From Rhodocollybia butyracea (taxonomy: Eukaryota > Basidiomycota > Agaricomycetes > Agaricales > Omphalotaceae): a stretch of 46,631 nt of DNA. A program made the position numbers and the translations under genes. Shown piece after piece: positions 22,051-32,732 of the stretch (the stretch's first letter is position 1; every line of letters starts with the position of its first letter). The stretch covers positions 1 through 46,631 of the forward strand of contig JADNRY010000462.1 in NCBI GenBank assembly GCA_015501585.1. Reading direction: 5' to 3'. A model generated the notes under the pieces. It made no database searches, was not told the origin of the DNA, and saw nothing but the letters and a program-made list of their open reading frames with translations.

Positions 22051-22804
22051 ATAATTGCATTTATTGAGCTGTACAATGAATCAGCCAATACAGGTTTGCA
22101 CTAGAACTATGTAAATCACCTACCCCGGGACACCCCTACCAGGTAATCATATCAATTTACTATCAGGATCCCATCCAGGTACTCCTCCACTTAGTGTTGA
22201 CAAGTAGCCTCCTCAAGTTGATTCTACTTCAGCCATTATTTACAAGTGCTAATATGCTATTTACAATAGTACTGACTTCAACATAGTACTATGCTACAAA
22301 GTTTTAAATGAATGAATATTTAGCTAAGACTTGAGCCTGAGCCAGCCCTAGCTGTCATGTGGGGCCAGGCTCGGGATTTTGGTCAATGGTGAGCCCTCAC
22401 CCACCATGTAGTAGACAGTGTTGCTGTTGCCTTTGCAGTCATATTTGGGGTTGCTTTATTACTTCAGGAGATCAAGAAACTACAACAAAGAATAAGACCA
22501 AAGTTAAGTATTGCTTAGATCTGAGGCGCCAGCCAGCTTAATACCACTAGCTTTATTTAATTGTTCCAGGTAAACCCACAAGTCAACTGTCAGCCTTGAA
22601 GCTTTTATCATGCAGCCTTGAGATAAGCTTCCAAGGACCAATTTGAAGTTACAGCCATTCATCCACTTGTGTATGAGCCTACAACCATGCAAACATTCAA
22701 ACCCACAGAACCATTGGTGGCTGGGACTGACTGTTTTCAACATCCCAGATATTGCAATACCCCCTGGGGGTGGTAAGTTGTGGAGATATGTTTTTGGTGC
22801 TTCA
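22051..22804. other. No gene seen
   Basis: AT-rich spacer with no supported frames. A GGGGCCAGGCTCGGG word at 22361 resembles the terminal words at 33794 and 34188 and may be another worn transposon end. Confidence 0.45.
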
Positions 22805-22984
22805 ACTCGGGGTTCGGAGGTTCGAACCTCAGTGCACCGCGAACCTAGGTTCAAAACTATGCCGAACCTGAACCAAACCTCAAGGTTCGGTGCGAGGAAA
22901 ATGTCGAACCGTACCTGAACCTTAGGTTCGGTTCGGGTTTGAACCCGGTGCAAGAGGTTCGTGAACCGACCCGCGGCAACACTG
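22805..22984. mobile_element. Right end of a second CAGTGTTGCC hAT-type element
   Basis: Closely matches 4616-4792: the same GGTTCGGAGGTTCGAACCTC, GAGGAAA.TGTCGAACCG and AACCCGGTGCA blocks, ending GCGGCAACACTG. No matching left end with the expected ATACATAT duplication (22985-22992 on the right) was found, so it is probably truncated. Confidence 0.65.
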
Positions 22985-22992
22985 ATACATAT

Positions 22993-25900
22993 AACTAGTT
23001 TAAACTTGATTTGAATCGATCTACCACTCCTGTAATGAGTTCAAACAAAATAATCTTTGTACATATGATGCTATTTGGTGTGTGCAGTGTAAGGTACATC
23101 AACGTTGTAGTACAAGCCAAAGTTTAAGTTGAAAGAGGAGGTTGAGGCGCCTTCAAAGGGAAGGTTTTTATAATCTCAAGAACATCAATACTTTGACATA
23201 TTTTGGCTGGGGCCACAGATCCACAGGTCTTTTATTTTGTTCAGAGATTGGCCTGCTATTGGTTCTCTTGTTCTTTGTCCAGTAGTCATGAGATGAAATG
23301 CCTCCATCATTTTGGGACCTATTGTTCTCTTTCTCTTCCCTCTCTCGCTCTTCAAACACCAGCCCCCGCCTCTCTCCCTCTCTCTCTCTCTCACACGCAC
23401 ACATTGAATCATAGTGGCCCTGTAAGTTTATCTCTCTCACCCGGTAGTTCCATTTGCTCAATGGTTAGCTACCAAATAAGTTCAGGACATATCTTTTTGT
23501 TAGGTTTGCTGGCCTGCCCCAGAGAGCAGAGGGAAAAGGCGTCCAAGAAGGCATGGGGCGGGTTACCATTTAATAGCGAGTGCTTTTCCTTCATCGAAGC
23601 AATATTTATCCTTTGATCCATTTATTGACTGATAGTTCTTTGGTGTTGCTTGAACTGGGTAGAACTTGGTTAACTAGGTAACTTTGTTACCAACCCAGCT
23701 TCAACTGGGTTGAACCAGGATTGAATGTGAAATCTATATGTGCAGTATGAGTCCCCCCACCACTCAAAATTCCATGCTTAATCCCCAAAAATGCAAATTT
23801 TAAGGGAAAACATGCAAAGATCAATAGGTACATGTAAGAATACACAAGGGAAAGTATGGGAATATGTGAGAGTCCCATAGGAGGGGCTACTGACCAACTT
23901 TGATCACCTAAGCTCATCCACTGAATCATCTAAGTCCCTCCTAAGGTCAATTTTTGCGAAATTATGTAGTTAAGGTCAAAAATAAATGTTAAAATGTTCA
24001 TGGAGTAAGTGTTGGCATATATAGGACTACAATAGGAGGTATCACTGCCAAAATCCCAGGCCCTAAGTGCAACAACTGGGGTCTCTAGATCCCTCCCAAG
24101 CTCAAATTCTTCGAAATTGTAGTGGGATTCATGGACCACACATTGCTATATTCACTGGGGGATTTTAATGGTGGGATCATCGATTCAAGATACAGCTTTC
24201 CACCAATTTTTATCTATATTCTGCATGCCAATTCCCACATCTGGATTAATGGTGCATTTATACAGCATTTTTTCGAAGATTATAGATATATGCAGCTGTA
24301 ATGAAGCCAAATAACCTGGAATGGAATCGCATATGCTTAGTATACATTACCACCAGTTGGGGAGCAGCATAAATCTGTGTTTGAGCATTTTACAGGCTAT
24401 ATTTCGCATTTTTTGTGCATTCTTTCGCATTTTTATTGAACATAGCCACTCAGTGATGTCTGATGAGTGCCACATGACGTCGTTAGATGCCCCTATGGTG
24501 TATCTCATTTTTCGGAACTTTTCCTGATTTTTCCGGCATTTTCTCCTGTATTTTTGGGGTATTTTTTCGATTTACAGCAGCATTTACACATGGTTTCCCA
24601 CGCTTCCACTGGCGCGCCGACGCCCCTATACCATATCCACACCCCCGGACTTTATCCGGCATTTTTCCTGTATTTTTGCGGTATTTTTTCGATTCACAGG
24701 AGCATTTACACATGTGTTCCCACGCTCCCGCTCCTGCGCCCCTTCCCCCGCATGCCACCTAGAATAAATTCACTATTTTCCACGAGTTTTTCGTGATTTT
24801 AGCACCTAGCTAGCCCAAATCATCTTTTTGATCGGAGGGTCCATACCAGACTTATTTGTGCCCCCAACGAAGACAATTGAATTGGAATTGACAAACATAT
24901 GGGTAAGTTACAAAAAACCTGGTTTTGGCCTAGGGATGAGGGGGAGCAGGTGGAACACTAGAAGGAACTGCACAGGACTCATATGCGAGCCCTTAGAGGG
25001 TCCATACCAGACATTGGTTGCTGCTCATTGTTTTGCATAACTTCGCAAACGCCTGGGAGCCAATTTCCTTTTTTGGACTCCGGCCAATGTTTTTAGTACT
25101 GCAGTTTGTTGCTACTTCTATGACCTTTCCCTCTTCTCTAACACTTTTCTAAGCACTTTGGTTAAATTTGAGGATAGTATATGGCGCTATTTGTGCTACT
25201 GTTGATCACAACCATCTGAAGAAAGCAGTTGGCTCTCATGCCCAAACATCAAGTCACATGCCCTTATGACTTAACCACATGTCTTGTTGGACTTAATACG
25301 TGTCACTTCCCAGGCAATACTCCTGCTCTTGCTCTTCCATCATCTCTGTCTGCCCTTCATTGTTTCTCCCTTTGCACTATTTCATGCTATCTTACAGTAA
25401 GTTCTTGTGATGTCTATCCTGTTTGCGCACTAATACTGCACTGGTTTAGTGGTTTCCTGTTGTCAAATGTGGTACATTTCTGACGCTGTTTGTGCTTGGT
25501 TCCTATGTTCATCTACGCTTTTTCTCTTAGGTCTGTTTTTGTGTTTCGTTGCATAAGGTGAGACTTTTTCACTTCCGTTGGTCACCTATCTGATGTTTTC
25601 TTTCACATCTAGTCATGGCTCACCTTCCACTGTCCTTTCCCTTTGCCTGTTGCTCCCATTTGTCCCTGCTCATTACATTACACCACTTGATGCCTCCATC
25701 TCTCTGCCTCACCTTCCTCACTTCACACATTCTATCTCTACTTGCTTGCATGCTTCTACCGCTTATGTACTGCTCAGTCCATAATCTTTTGTAGAGTCTT
25801 CTTTGACTACTGTAGCACTGTCCTTAAATAGAAATGAATCAAATACACGCTTTTTAGATGTCTCTTTTGTTTGATATATTCATAAGCCATGAAAGCTGAA

Positions 25901-26187
25901 AAAAGCAATACTAGGACTGCCCTAGTCTCGTTTGGAGTGACTCATGCTAACTTAAGTGAACATAGTAAGCCAACTTAAGCTGCCCTGGTTACCGCTTTGG
26001 CCAACCTGTCAAATTTGACAGCAACTCCGAGTTGCGTCAAGTCAATCTCCAGTCAATCATGGTGACTGCAGACAGAGTGATAGCATGAACCTTTGATTGA
26101 GTCGCAGGAGTAACTTACCAGCCGGGAGGTACTTAAGTTGGCTTCTACACCTTAAGTGGCCTTTAGCTGCCTTAAGTTTAGGGGTAC
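22993..26187. other. Gene-free repeat stretch
   Basis: No supported gene in 3.2 kb; frames such as 23203-23616, 24321-24796 and 25229-25483 lack protein-like composition. Contents: a CT microsatellite passing into CA (about 23372-23405), ACTGGGTTGAACC-type inverted words (23655-23730), a diverged pair of about 45-bp repeats (23925 and 24083), a two-copy tandem repeat of period about 122 bp (24534-24740), and an 18-bp direct repeat GAGGGTCCATACCAGAC (24837 and 24997). Confidence 0.5.
24534..24740. repeat. Two-copy tandem repeat, period about 122 bp
   Basis: The block CGGCATTTT.TCCTGTATTT followed by GTATTTTTTCGATT.ACAG and AGCATTTACACATG occurs from 24534 and again from 24656 with few differences. 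A weaker relative precedes it at 24390-24450 (TTTCGCATTTTT...). Confidence 0.75.
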
Positions 26188-26192
26188 TTTTC

Positions 26193-26344
26193 TGTAAGAG
26201 CCCTGACTCTTAATGCCTCAGACCATGAGCAAGATCTCGTTCTATTAGAGAAATAGACCGAAACGAGTATGTGGTACGAGGATAAGAGTGAACTAATTAT
26301 GTAATATCGGCGCTAACGGCAATGAACGTGCCGTAGGCGTTACA
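26193..26344 (-). repeat. 3' LTR of the compact element
   Basis: 152 bp, TG...CA ends. Compared with the other LTR it keeps CpG at two sites where the partner has TpG or CpA, consistent with decay of methylated CpG after insertion. Confidence 0.9.
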
Positions 26345-26447
26345 CATGCCCCCTAGATTGACCCCACAGGTCCATCTTACCCACAAAAAAAAAAAAAAAA
26401 AAAGAGAAAGATGGAAAAGGGAAAACATAACAAAGAGAAACATACAG

Positions 26448-27481
26448 TCATCTAATAGGTAACGTACAATGTAGTATGCTGGCAATTTCCATAAGTGCAG
26501 AAGAAGAGAAAGTGTCCTGTGAAAATCGCCGGATTCTCTGGATGCTGACACTAAGTCCAGATTGAGATGGTGGTGGCACATTGGAGACAGTAGATCTCCA
26601 GCGCCATGAATGGGAGCATTGATTGGGAGCACAAATATGGTGATGGGGAGTTTCAGTGGGTGAGGGTGATGGCGTAAGTGTACCAGATTGGGATGGGCAA
26701 CAACTTGAATGAAGCAAGAGCGAACCAAACGCACCATACACATTGTGTTTGACACGTTTACGAAGGCCTGTTGGTGGAACAGCAGTCACAGGGGCAATAT
26801 AAGGCACAGGTGTACACTCGGTTGGAGTGTTTGAGAGATGAACACAAGCTGGCGGTGTGCCAGCTGTGTGTTTGAGCCCCATGACATGTTCATCCATGAA
26901 TACTTTGAGTTTCTGGCCTGCTTTCCGCAGTTCAGCCACCTCCTGTGCAAACTCTGAGGTTGGTTGGAGTTGAAGTGAAGGGGAGTGGGTTTGGATGGTC
27001 AAACCAATGTCAGAGCATGTGGAGATGATTTTGACGTGTCTGACACATTCGAAGTGAGTGTGGGAGTTGATGATGAGGCAGTAGGAGCGGTCAAAGGTGA
27101 TGGAGAACTCAGAGCAGGAGGTGGTGTTTGAGATTTGGACAGTTCCATCCCAAACTCTTCTCCCAGTCTCTTAATAGACTCTATCATCTGAAAACAGACC
27201 TCTGCCTGGAAACCTTCTTCCTTCACTGCCCAGCAACATCTTAATGTTGAATCCTGCACCACTGCCTCTGCCAAATTCCTACCAGCCACTGAAAGACCAT
27301 GTTGTTCCCAGAGCTGCTTAAAGTTGACTAGCAGCTGTTGAATTCCCGGGGAGGAGAAGTCCAGGATCCCAGAGATGTGTGAGAGAGGATCATGAGGGAA
27401 CATAGAAAGGATTTGAGAAAGAAAAGAGTAAGCCAGAGCCATGACAGAGTCATGGCTTGAGTTGTGCTGTTGTGTGGTCAT
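26448..27481 (-). CDS. Gag-like protein of the compact LTR element, in two overlapping frames
   Basis: ATG at 27481 begins MTTQQHNSSHDSVMALAYSF. The first frame (160 codons) has helical segments (QQLLVNFKQLWEQHGLSVAG, IESIKRLGEEFGMEL) and a Ser/Pro/Thr-rich linker, and ends at TGA 27001-26999. The second frame is open across that stop, shifted by one base, and has no ATG of its own nearby. It reads SEFAQEVAELRKAGQKLKVF, a coiled-coil-like segment, and ends at 26448. The two are best seen as one protein of about 340 aa joined by a frameshift, either an indel or programmed; no classic slippery heptamer is visible at the overlap. Position between LTRs and lack of enzymatic motifs suggest a capsid-type protein, which is inference: no CCHC knuckle is present. 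Confidence 0.55.
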
Positions 27482-27524
27482 ATTGCTGTAATAGTCCTAT
27501 TCAGGACAAGGTTGCTCAAAAAAG

Positions 27525-27676
27525 TGTAAGAGCCCTGACTCTTAATGCCTCAGACCATGAGCAAGATCTTGTTCTATTAGAGAAATAGACCAAAACGAGT
27601 ATGTGGTACGAGGATAAGAGTGAACTAATTATGTCATATCGGCGCTAACGGCAATGAACGTGCCGTAGGCGTTACA
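27525..27676 (-). repeat. 5' LTR of the compact element
   Basis: 152 bp, 98% identical by eye to 26193-26344 (differences near 27570, 27593 and 27635). The spacing from its 3' end to the gag ATG is 43 bp and should contain the primer-binding site; I could not match a tRNA to it. Confidence 0.9.
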
Positions 27677-28212
27677 TTTTCCTTTAGGGAGGCTGTAGGT
27701 AGAGGTGCCATGCATCTGGCAGATTTTTTATAGCCTTCTGGCACCTCTTTTGTTGTCACTTTTTATATTTATCAATGTGATTTTGTAAATCAATGATCAA
27801 AAACTACATTGTTTGACTACATATAAATGATCTCTTGGGGGAGTTGGATATCACATCACCTGTATTGTTGAATGATGGACTACCCAACACCAAATTTGAT
27901 GACACCCGTGTTTGATCCACGGCGCACCCATCATTTTGGCATCCCTATGCATCAGGGATAGGGAAATTGACCTTGGTGATATTGGCTACTCAATGTTACT
28001 GAGGCAAGTTTCCCTAGAGCAATATTCTGGCTGTCATCCATTGCAGATGTCTGATATTGCTTACTCAAAGGTGACTTTCCCTTGGTGATAATTAAGGGCA
28101 TTTAGGTAGCTATGGTATGTATGCAGTCAGAATAGCATGAGGTTACATCTCCTTTCTGATGTATTTCATGAGAGGGTAAATAGCCTTGATTTGAATATTC
28201 AGTTAGCAGATA

Positions 28213-28916
28213 ATGGTGTGCCATGGGGGCATACTCCAGGGTCGACTTGGCTCTCCACTCCTACCCCCTCTGCCATACACCGCCAATGCTCCTCCTGTCC
28301 CACAGATACAGGGCACTGCTGCTCCAGTTAGGGCCAAGGAACCAGCTGGTGAGCCTCTCCCTGAGGCTGGTAACCGTACAGCTCAGGAAGGCAACCTCAC
28401 TGTCAACACCTGTGATGAAGCTGAGGCCATGATTGTTCCTCAGCCTGGTTCAGTTCAGAATGGTCCAGCGCAAGATTCAGGGAACAATATCACTCCACAA
28501 ATCCGACAAATCTCCCCCTTTTCCAGGCCAAAGTTCTTGAGTGGCATCCTGACTTCAATGGAGGAAGAGTTGTCAAGGGCAGAGGGAAAACAAATTTGGA
28601 CAAGTACCAGAAAGACTTAGTCAATGAAATCTTTCTTGCCATCAAAGAGAAGAGAGCAGTGTTTGTTGGTGTAGACTCAAGCCTGGACCCCACAAAGGCA
28701 CAGACGATTATGTACCTACTTTTGCTCATTTGCTTTCAAACATTTTTAAAAACTGACACACCGTTAATGGAGGGCATATCAAGGCAATTTCTCAACCATG
28801 TCAACCTTAAGATGAAGAGGAAAAGCAAAGCAGGGTTGTCTGTTTTATCAGCTGAAGATGGCCATGCTCTTCTTTCCAGAGCCCTAGGCGTGTTGTCTCC
28901 CAAGATGCCCTAGTAT
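28213..28916 (+). pseudogene. Unidentified broken reading frame
   Basis: A plus-strand frame rich in Pro/Ala (28213-28620, for example RAKEPAGEPLPEAGNRTA) is followed, after a one-base shift near 28515, by a frame that looks like a folded protein: VLEWHPDFNGGRVVKGRGK, LDKYQKDLVNEIFLAIKEKR, VDSSLDPTKAQ, ending with TAG at 28914-28916. It resembles a transposon-associated or degenerate host gene. No family recognised. Confidence 0.3.
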
Positions 28917-29070
28917 TAGAGATGGACACGAGTCTGGGTCCCGCACAACCCGGATCCACCGTGCGGGTACCAGCAGAAAATAATCCTGACCCATGACTGA
29001 CCCGGACCCATGGGAAATGGATCTGCCGGATCCAGGTCATGCAGGTCAATCTGCAGGTATTGGTTTTAAA
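28917..29070. mobile_element. Left end of a TAGAGATG-type hAT element
   Basis: Begins TAGAGATGGACACGAGTC, followed by CCCGGATCC and GACCCATGGGAAA words typical of this family. No matching right end with the same 8-bp flank was found. Confidence 0.5.
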
Positions 29071-29402
29071 ATGGTACTTTACAAGGTCCAGAAAGCTTCT
29101 CCATTTGTCTGTATGCGCATGACTCAAGTTGCACAGTAACCCATTTGATATGTATGTGATAAGTCAAGCGGCAGGGATGTTACAGTTGACCTTTGGGACT
29201 GAAGGGAATGGCAATGATGTGGTACAGAAGAGAGAACAATTGGATTACCTATTATACATACAGAGTATATAAGTAACTACCATACATAAGCAGTGGCAGA
29301 ATGACTGAGCACAAGAATATATGCTCTAACAGTATGATTTTTTTTGGCTGTCACCAAAGATAAGATAAATTATTCTACAAATTCTTAAATTCATACTCGG
29401 GT

Positions 29403-30394
29403 GCACAGAAAGTAACGGTTTGGCATATTTTCTGGCAATATCTCAGCAATGGCTTCAAATTTTGACTAGGTCCAAGTTGTGGAGTTGATATATAGCACAC
29501 TCCTGGCTTTCTGAGATAAATAAATAGATGTGAATGTGAGAAATAAGTTCCATATATGGAATTCTTAAAAGTCCTGAAAATCTACAGCATGAAATAATTG
29601 TTTTGGGGACAAGCCATGTTCACCATTGGAAAGAGCAGCTTTGAAAATGGTGGTCCCCATTTTAACATTAAAGAAATCTTTTTATTTGAGCTCCCTATCA
29701 ATCTGCAAATATGCACTATAGTACACTATGATGAATATAGTCTCTCTTTAGCCTCTAGACTTGTATCAGTCAAGGACTACTGTTCTCTACCTACATCATG
29801 CTCTATTCTATGCACTAGGCACCTACTGAGTATCTCACACTCATACCTTGCATGTAGTAACCATTTTATTATTATTGTAAGTACTAAATACTTGCAGATA
29901 CTCACAAGTATCTTGTGAGTACCTGTGTTGGCTGGGATCCGCAAGTACCCGCAAGTACTTGTGTTAAACTATCTGCGGATCCGGATATCTGTTTCCCACG
30001 GATATATACGGGTCATGGGTAGCCCCTTGAGGCCCACAAGTACCCACGCAACGGATCCGGGTACTACTTGACCCGGACTTGTGGACATCTTTATTTGCAG
30101 CTCAAAGTGTAGTCTCAGATTTGTCCATTTCACTGAGGTAAAATTTGTTATTACCATTTTCGATGTTGCTCTTTCCAATGGTGTGTATTGCTTGCTCTGA
30201 AAAAAAATATCTGATGCTGCAGATTTTCAGGGGTTTTGAGAATTCCATATATAGCAACAATCACATTCACATTTAGATATCTATCTCAAAAAGCCAGGAA
30301 TAGACATAAAATGAACTCTATAACTTAGACCTACTCAAAATGTCAGGTTGTTGCTGAGATATTGCAAAAAAAATACCCAGACCATTACTTTCCA
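29403..30394. mobile_element. Element with about 290-bp terminal inverted repeats
   Basis: The left arm (29403-29690) reads GAAAGTAACGGT, CAATATCTCAGCAA, CCATATATGGAATTC and CACCATTGGAAAGAGCA. The right arm (30100-30394) has the reverse complement of the same series in mirrored order (GCTCTTTCCAATGGTG, GAATTCCATATATAG, TGCTGAGATATTGC, CCATTACTTTC). Arms are about 75-80% matched. Between them is a piece of the TAGAGATG/AAGTACTTG hAT family (29880-30093, ending CATCTTTA). Long arms suggest a foldback or MULE-like element; no target duplication was found. Confidence 0.6.
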
Positions 30395-30603
30395 TGGCCC
30401 GTGGGCCTAAGTACACGCATTGTAGTAGCATCAAACTTCACCTACCCTAGTTTCCTATACACACCCTTGCCAATAAAGAAGGATTCATGAATAATATTAA
30501 ATAAATATCTTCTTCTCTGGTTCCTTCCTGCAGGGACCCTTAAATTATTTATGTTGTCACTGTGAATAACGTCCTGGGCCTTTCTGGTGCTTGTAATGAT
30601 TGA

Positions 30604-32732
30604 TCATCTACGCCTAATAACCCTACACTTGAAAGGCAAAGGCTGACTGAGCACCATTTTAGTACAAAGTATACTTGACATATAAAATCTGCTCACCATA
30701 ATAATCCCTCATCATTGTAACATTCCTGAACCGGTTCGCTTTGGTCAGGAACTTTCGCAACTCTGAAATTACTGAGGACTGATGCCACAACAATCCACAT
30801 TGATGCATTGGCCACATGTATTCCGGGACAGATCCTTGAAATATTCAATAAATTTGCATAGCTAGCCAGAAAAAAACTACCTTCGTCCAAATCCAAACAG
30901 ATAGTCACTATCATGGTACAGCTTGTTCAATTTGCCATCACTCAAAAAGCGGCCTGGATTAAAGAGCTCTGGGCTGTCATATATTGATTGGTCCCGACTC
31001 ATTGCCCTGAGCTCAAGAATTAGCCTCAATAATAGCTTTTTCAGAATATTATATGAAACTGACCAAATATTGCTTATAACAGCTGAACCTGTGTCGTCTT
31101 TAGTTACATTCTGAATGATTGTTGAGCCAGTCCTTACGTTTTGGAATAGAATACCCAAGGTATTGATCATCCTCGATAACACAATGTGAAGCTCCTAAAA
31201 ATAACTGTAAAATAGTGACACCATCGGGGCACAAGATACTCAAACCTAAAGGTGATGGGGGATGCCACCGTAGAATCTCTCTCACTAAAGCAGTGATATA
31301 TGGCAAATCCAAACGATCTGAAAATACAGGGCTTCGGTCTGCTCCAACAATACTATCCAACTCTTGATGGGCCAATATTTGACTTTCTGGATAAAGCATC
31401 ATAGCCAAAAAAAAAGATAATAAAGGGGAGGTCACCTGTGTTTTAAGTTATTAGAATCTTTACCCAGGTCTTCACATTGTTTAGAGCCCAACTCACGGTA
31501 TGCATTGTTCCTAACCAAGAATATTAATAATCTATTGGAGCTACAAAGAAGCATTTTTACCGGCAAAGGCAGTTGCTACTACATCCCAGATATCATCTTC
31601 GGTGAGCTGGTCTGGATGTTGCTCTAATTGATCCAGAAGCTGGCCGGCCCAAGTGACAGTGCTTGTCTAAATTATCAACATTATGAATCACCCAACAAGC
31701 ATGACTTACTCTTGCGCCGTTGATAATTTCCCTGGGGGCAAGCCTAACATGCCTGGTGAGTTGTCTGTCTACACTTGTTTTTCGCTTGAAATTTGGACCC
31801 GGTACCCAAGAGGGAATTGATTTAACTGCTGAGACATAAGCTTTGATATTAATGTGAGAGAACTTGAAGTGCCGTACGCCAGGGAAAAGCAAACAGGAGT
31901 TGTGCACCAAAAAAAAACCTTGTTGCTCAGTGTATGAACAGCATTAACAGCATGGTCAACTAGTTCAACATTTTGTGCAACTCTGTCACCGTATATTGCA
32001 CGCATTGTACTCCTCGCAGTATATCTATGCCAAATTATAATCAAGATTAAAAAATTGTTGATGAATGAAGATTGATGTCCACACTTACTGCTTGATCATG
32101 GGGAAGATGTCCAGGGCAATAGATGAGCTGTTGTCCAAACACTCAATCAAATGCTGACATTCCTCCAGCTGGATATCTTCGAAATCTCGAGCCGATCTTT
32201 CATTGAACTTATGATGAAAAAGTTTTCGTTGCCTTTTCCACCGCGGATCACTGTACTGCATAAATGCCAGGTTATAGTCCCATCCTAGAAGAGTGGCTGC
32301 TGCCAGCTCTGGTCGATCCGAATACAAGCGTGATCTTTTCTGCAACAAATCCGATGCACTTCTCACAGAATTAAGAACAATAACATGTTTTCCCATGATG
32401 TTTATCGATATTATATCACCTAATTGATGTCAACCGTAAACCTAACGATGTATCACAGCTATTAACATACCGTAAACTTTTGCCCATTGATGGTAGGTAT
32501 TCCATGGGGCAATGGGAGACAGTTGAAACAAATTGCCTACAAATGGGAGTGGGGCTGGTCCAGGTGGAAGTATTCCTCTGCCAGGATTATAAATCCTCTT
32601 CAGCAACAAGCAGCAGAGAGCAATCAAACAAATAAAAGTCAGCATGTGGCCCAGTGAGGAGGTGAAATGCAGCGAAGAGGTGAAATGTAATCGGCATGTT
32701 GAGATTGAGCTTATAAGTATTTCTGTGGTCAT
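30604..32732 (-). CDS. Cytochrome P450 monooxygenase, 12 exons
   Basis: Haem-thiolate monooxygenase, probably ER-anchored. Exons on the minus strand: 32732-32471, 32419-32089, 32024-31878, 31825-31710, 31666-31561, 31510-31497 (14 bp), 31435-31246, 31194-31138, 31088-31064, 31006-30881, 30834-30697 and 30646-30604; introns are 43-64 bp. They total 1555 bases, one more than a multiple of three. The extra base fits a T9 run at 31909-31917 in exon 3: with eight T the frame reads VFFGAQLLFAFPWLKSIPSW; otherwise it fails. Landmarks: membrane helix (LTFICLIALCCLLL), hinge PPGPAPLPFVGN, helix C region RWKRQRKLFHHKF, DDIWDVVATAFAGTMHT (helix I; the usual acidic residue is not seen), ExxR as EILR, FNPGRF, haem loop FGFGRR/ICPG with the ligand Cys after an intron, and C-terminus PLPFKCRVIRRR. 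Predicted 517 aa, normal for the family; the Met at 32645 could also be the start. Resembles multi-intron basidiomycete P450s related to O-methylsterigmatocystin oxidoreductase-type proteins; substrate unknown. Confidence 0.9.
31909..31917 (-). other. T9 homopolymer that breaks the P450 frame
   Basis: Nine A on the given strand (T9 in the coding strand). The P450 exons close in frame only with eight. Either a sequencing or assembly error or a fresh inactivating insertion. Confidence 0.7.

Larger units (their letters stand above)
26193..27676 (-). mobile_element. Compact LTR retroelement, 1484 bp, gag-like only
   Basis: Two 152-bp LTRs (26193-26344 and 27525-27676) differ at only three positions and are flanked by TTTTC duplications (26188-26192 and 27677-27681). 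On the minus strand each LTR starts TGTAACGCC and ends CTCTTACA. The body then holds a gag-like frame and, just before the 3' LTR, a purine tract (AGGGGGCATG) as expected for plus-strand priming. There is no reverse transcriptase, integrase or protease, so it depends on a partner element. A run of 20 A (26384-26403, T on the coding strand) lies between the frame and the purine tract. Confidence 0.88.

Noticed and set aside
23168..23461. Arg/Glu-rich minus-strand protein
   Set aside because: Translation of a CT/CA microsatellite.
24321..24796. Coding frames at 24.3-24.8 kb on both strands
   Set aside because: They cross a 122-bp tandem repeat; Phe/His-rich or Lys/Gly-rich composition reflects low-complexity DNA.
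25229..25784. Cys/Ser/Leu-rich plus-strand proteins
   Set aside because: Pyrimidine-rich intergenic DNA; no homology blocks, no splice structure.
26297..26755. Separate minus-strand gene in the compact LTR element
   Set aside because: It runs through the A20 tract, the purine tract and into the LTR, and overlaps the better gag-like frame.
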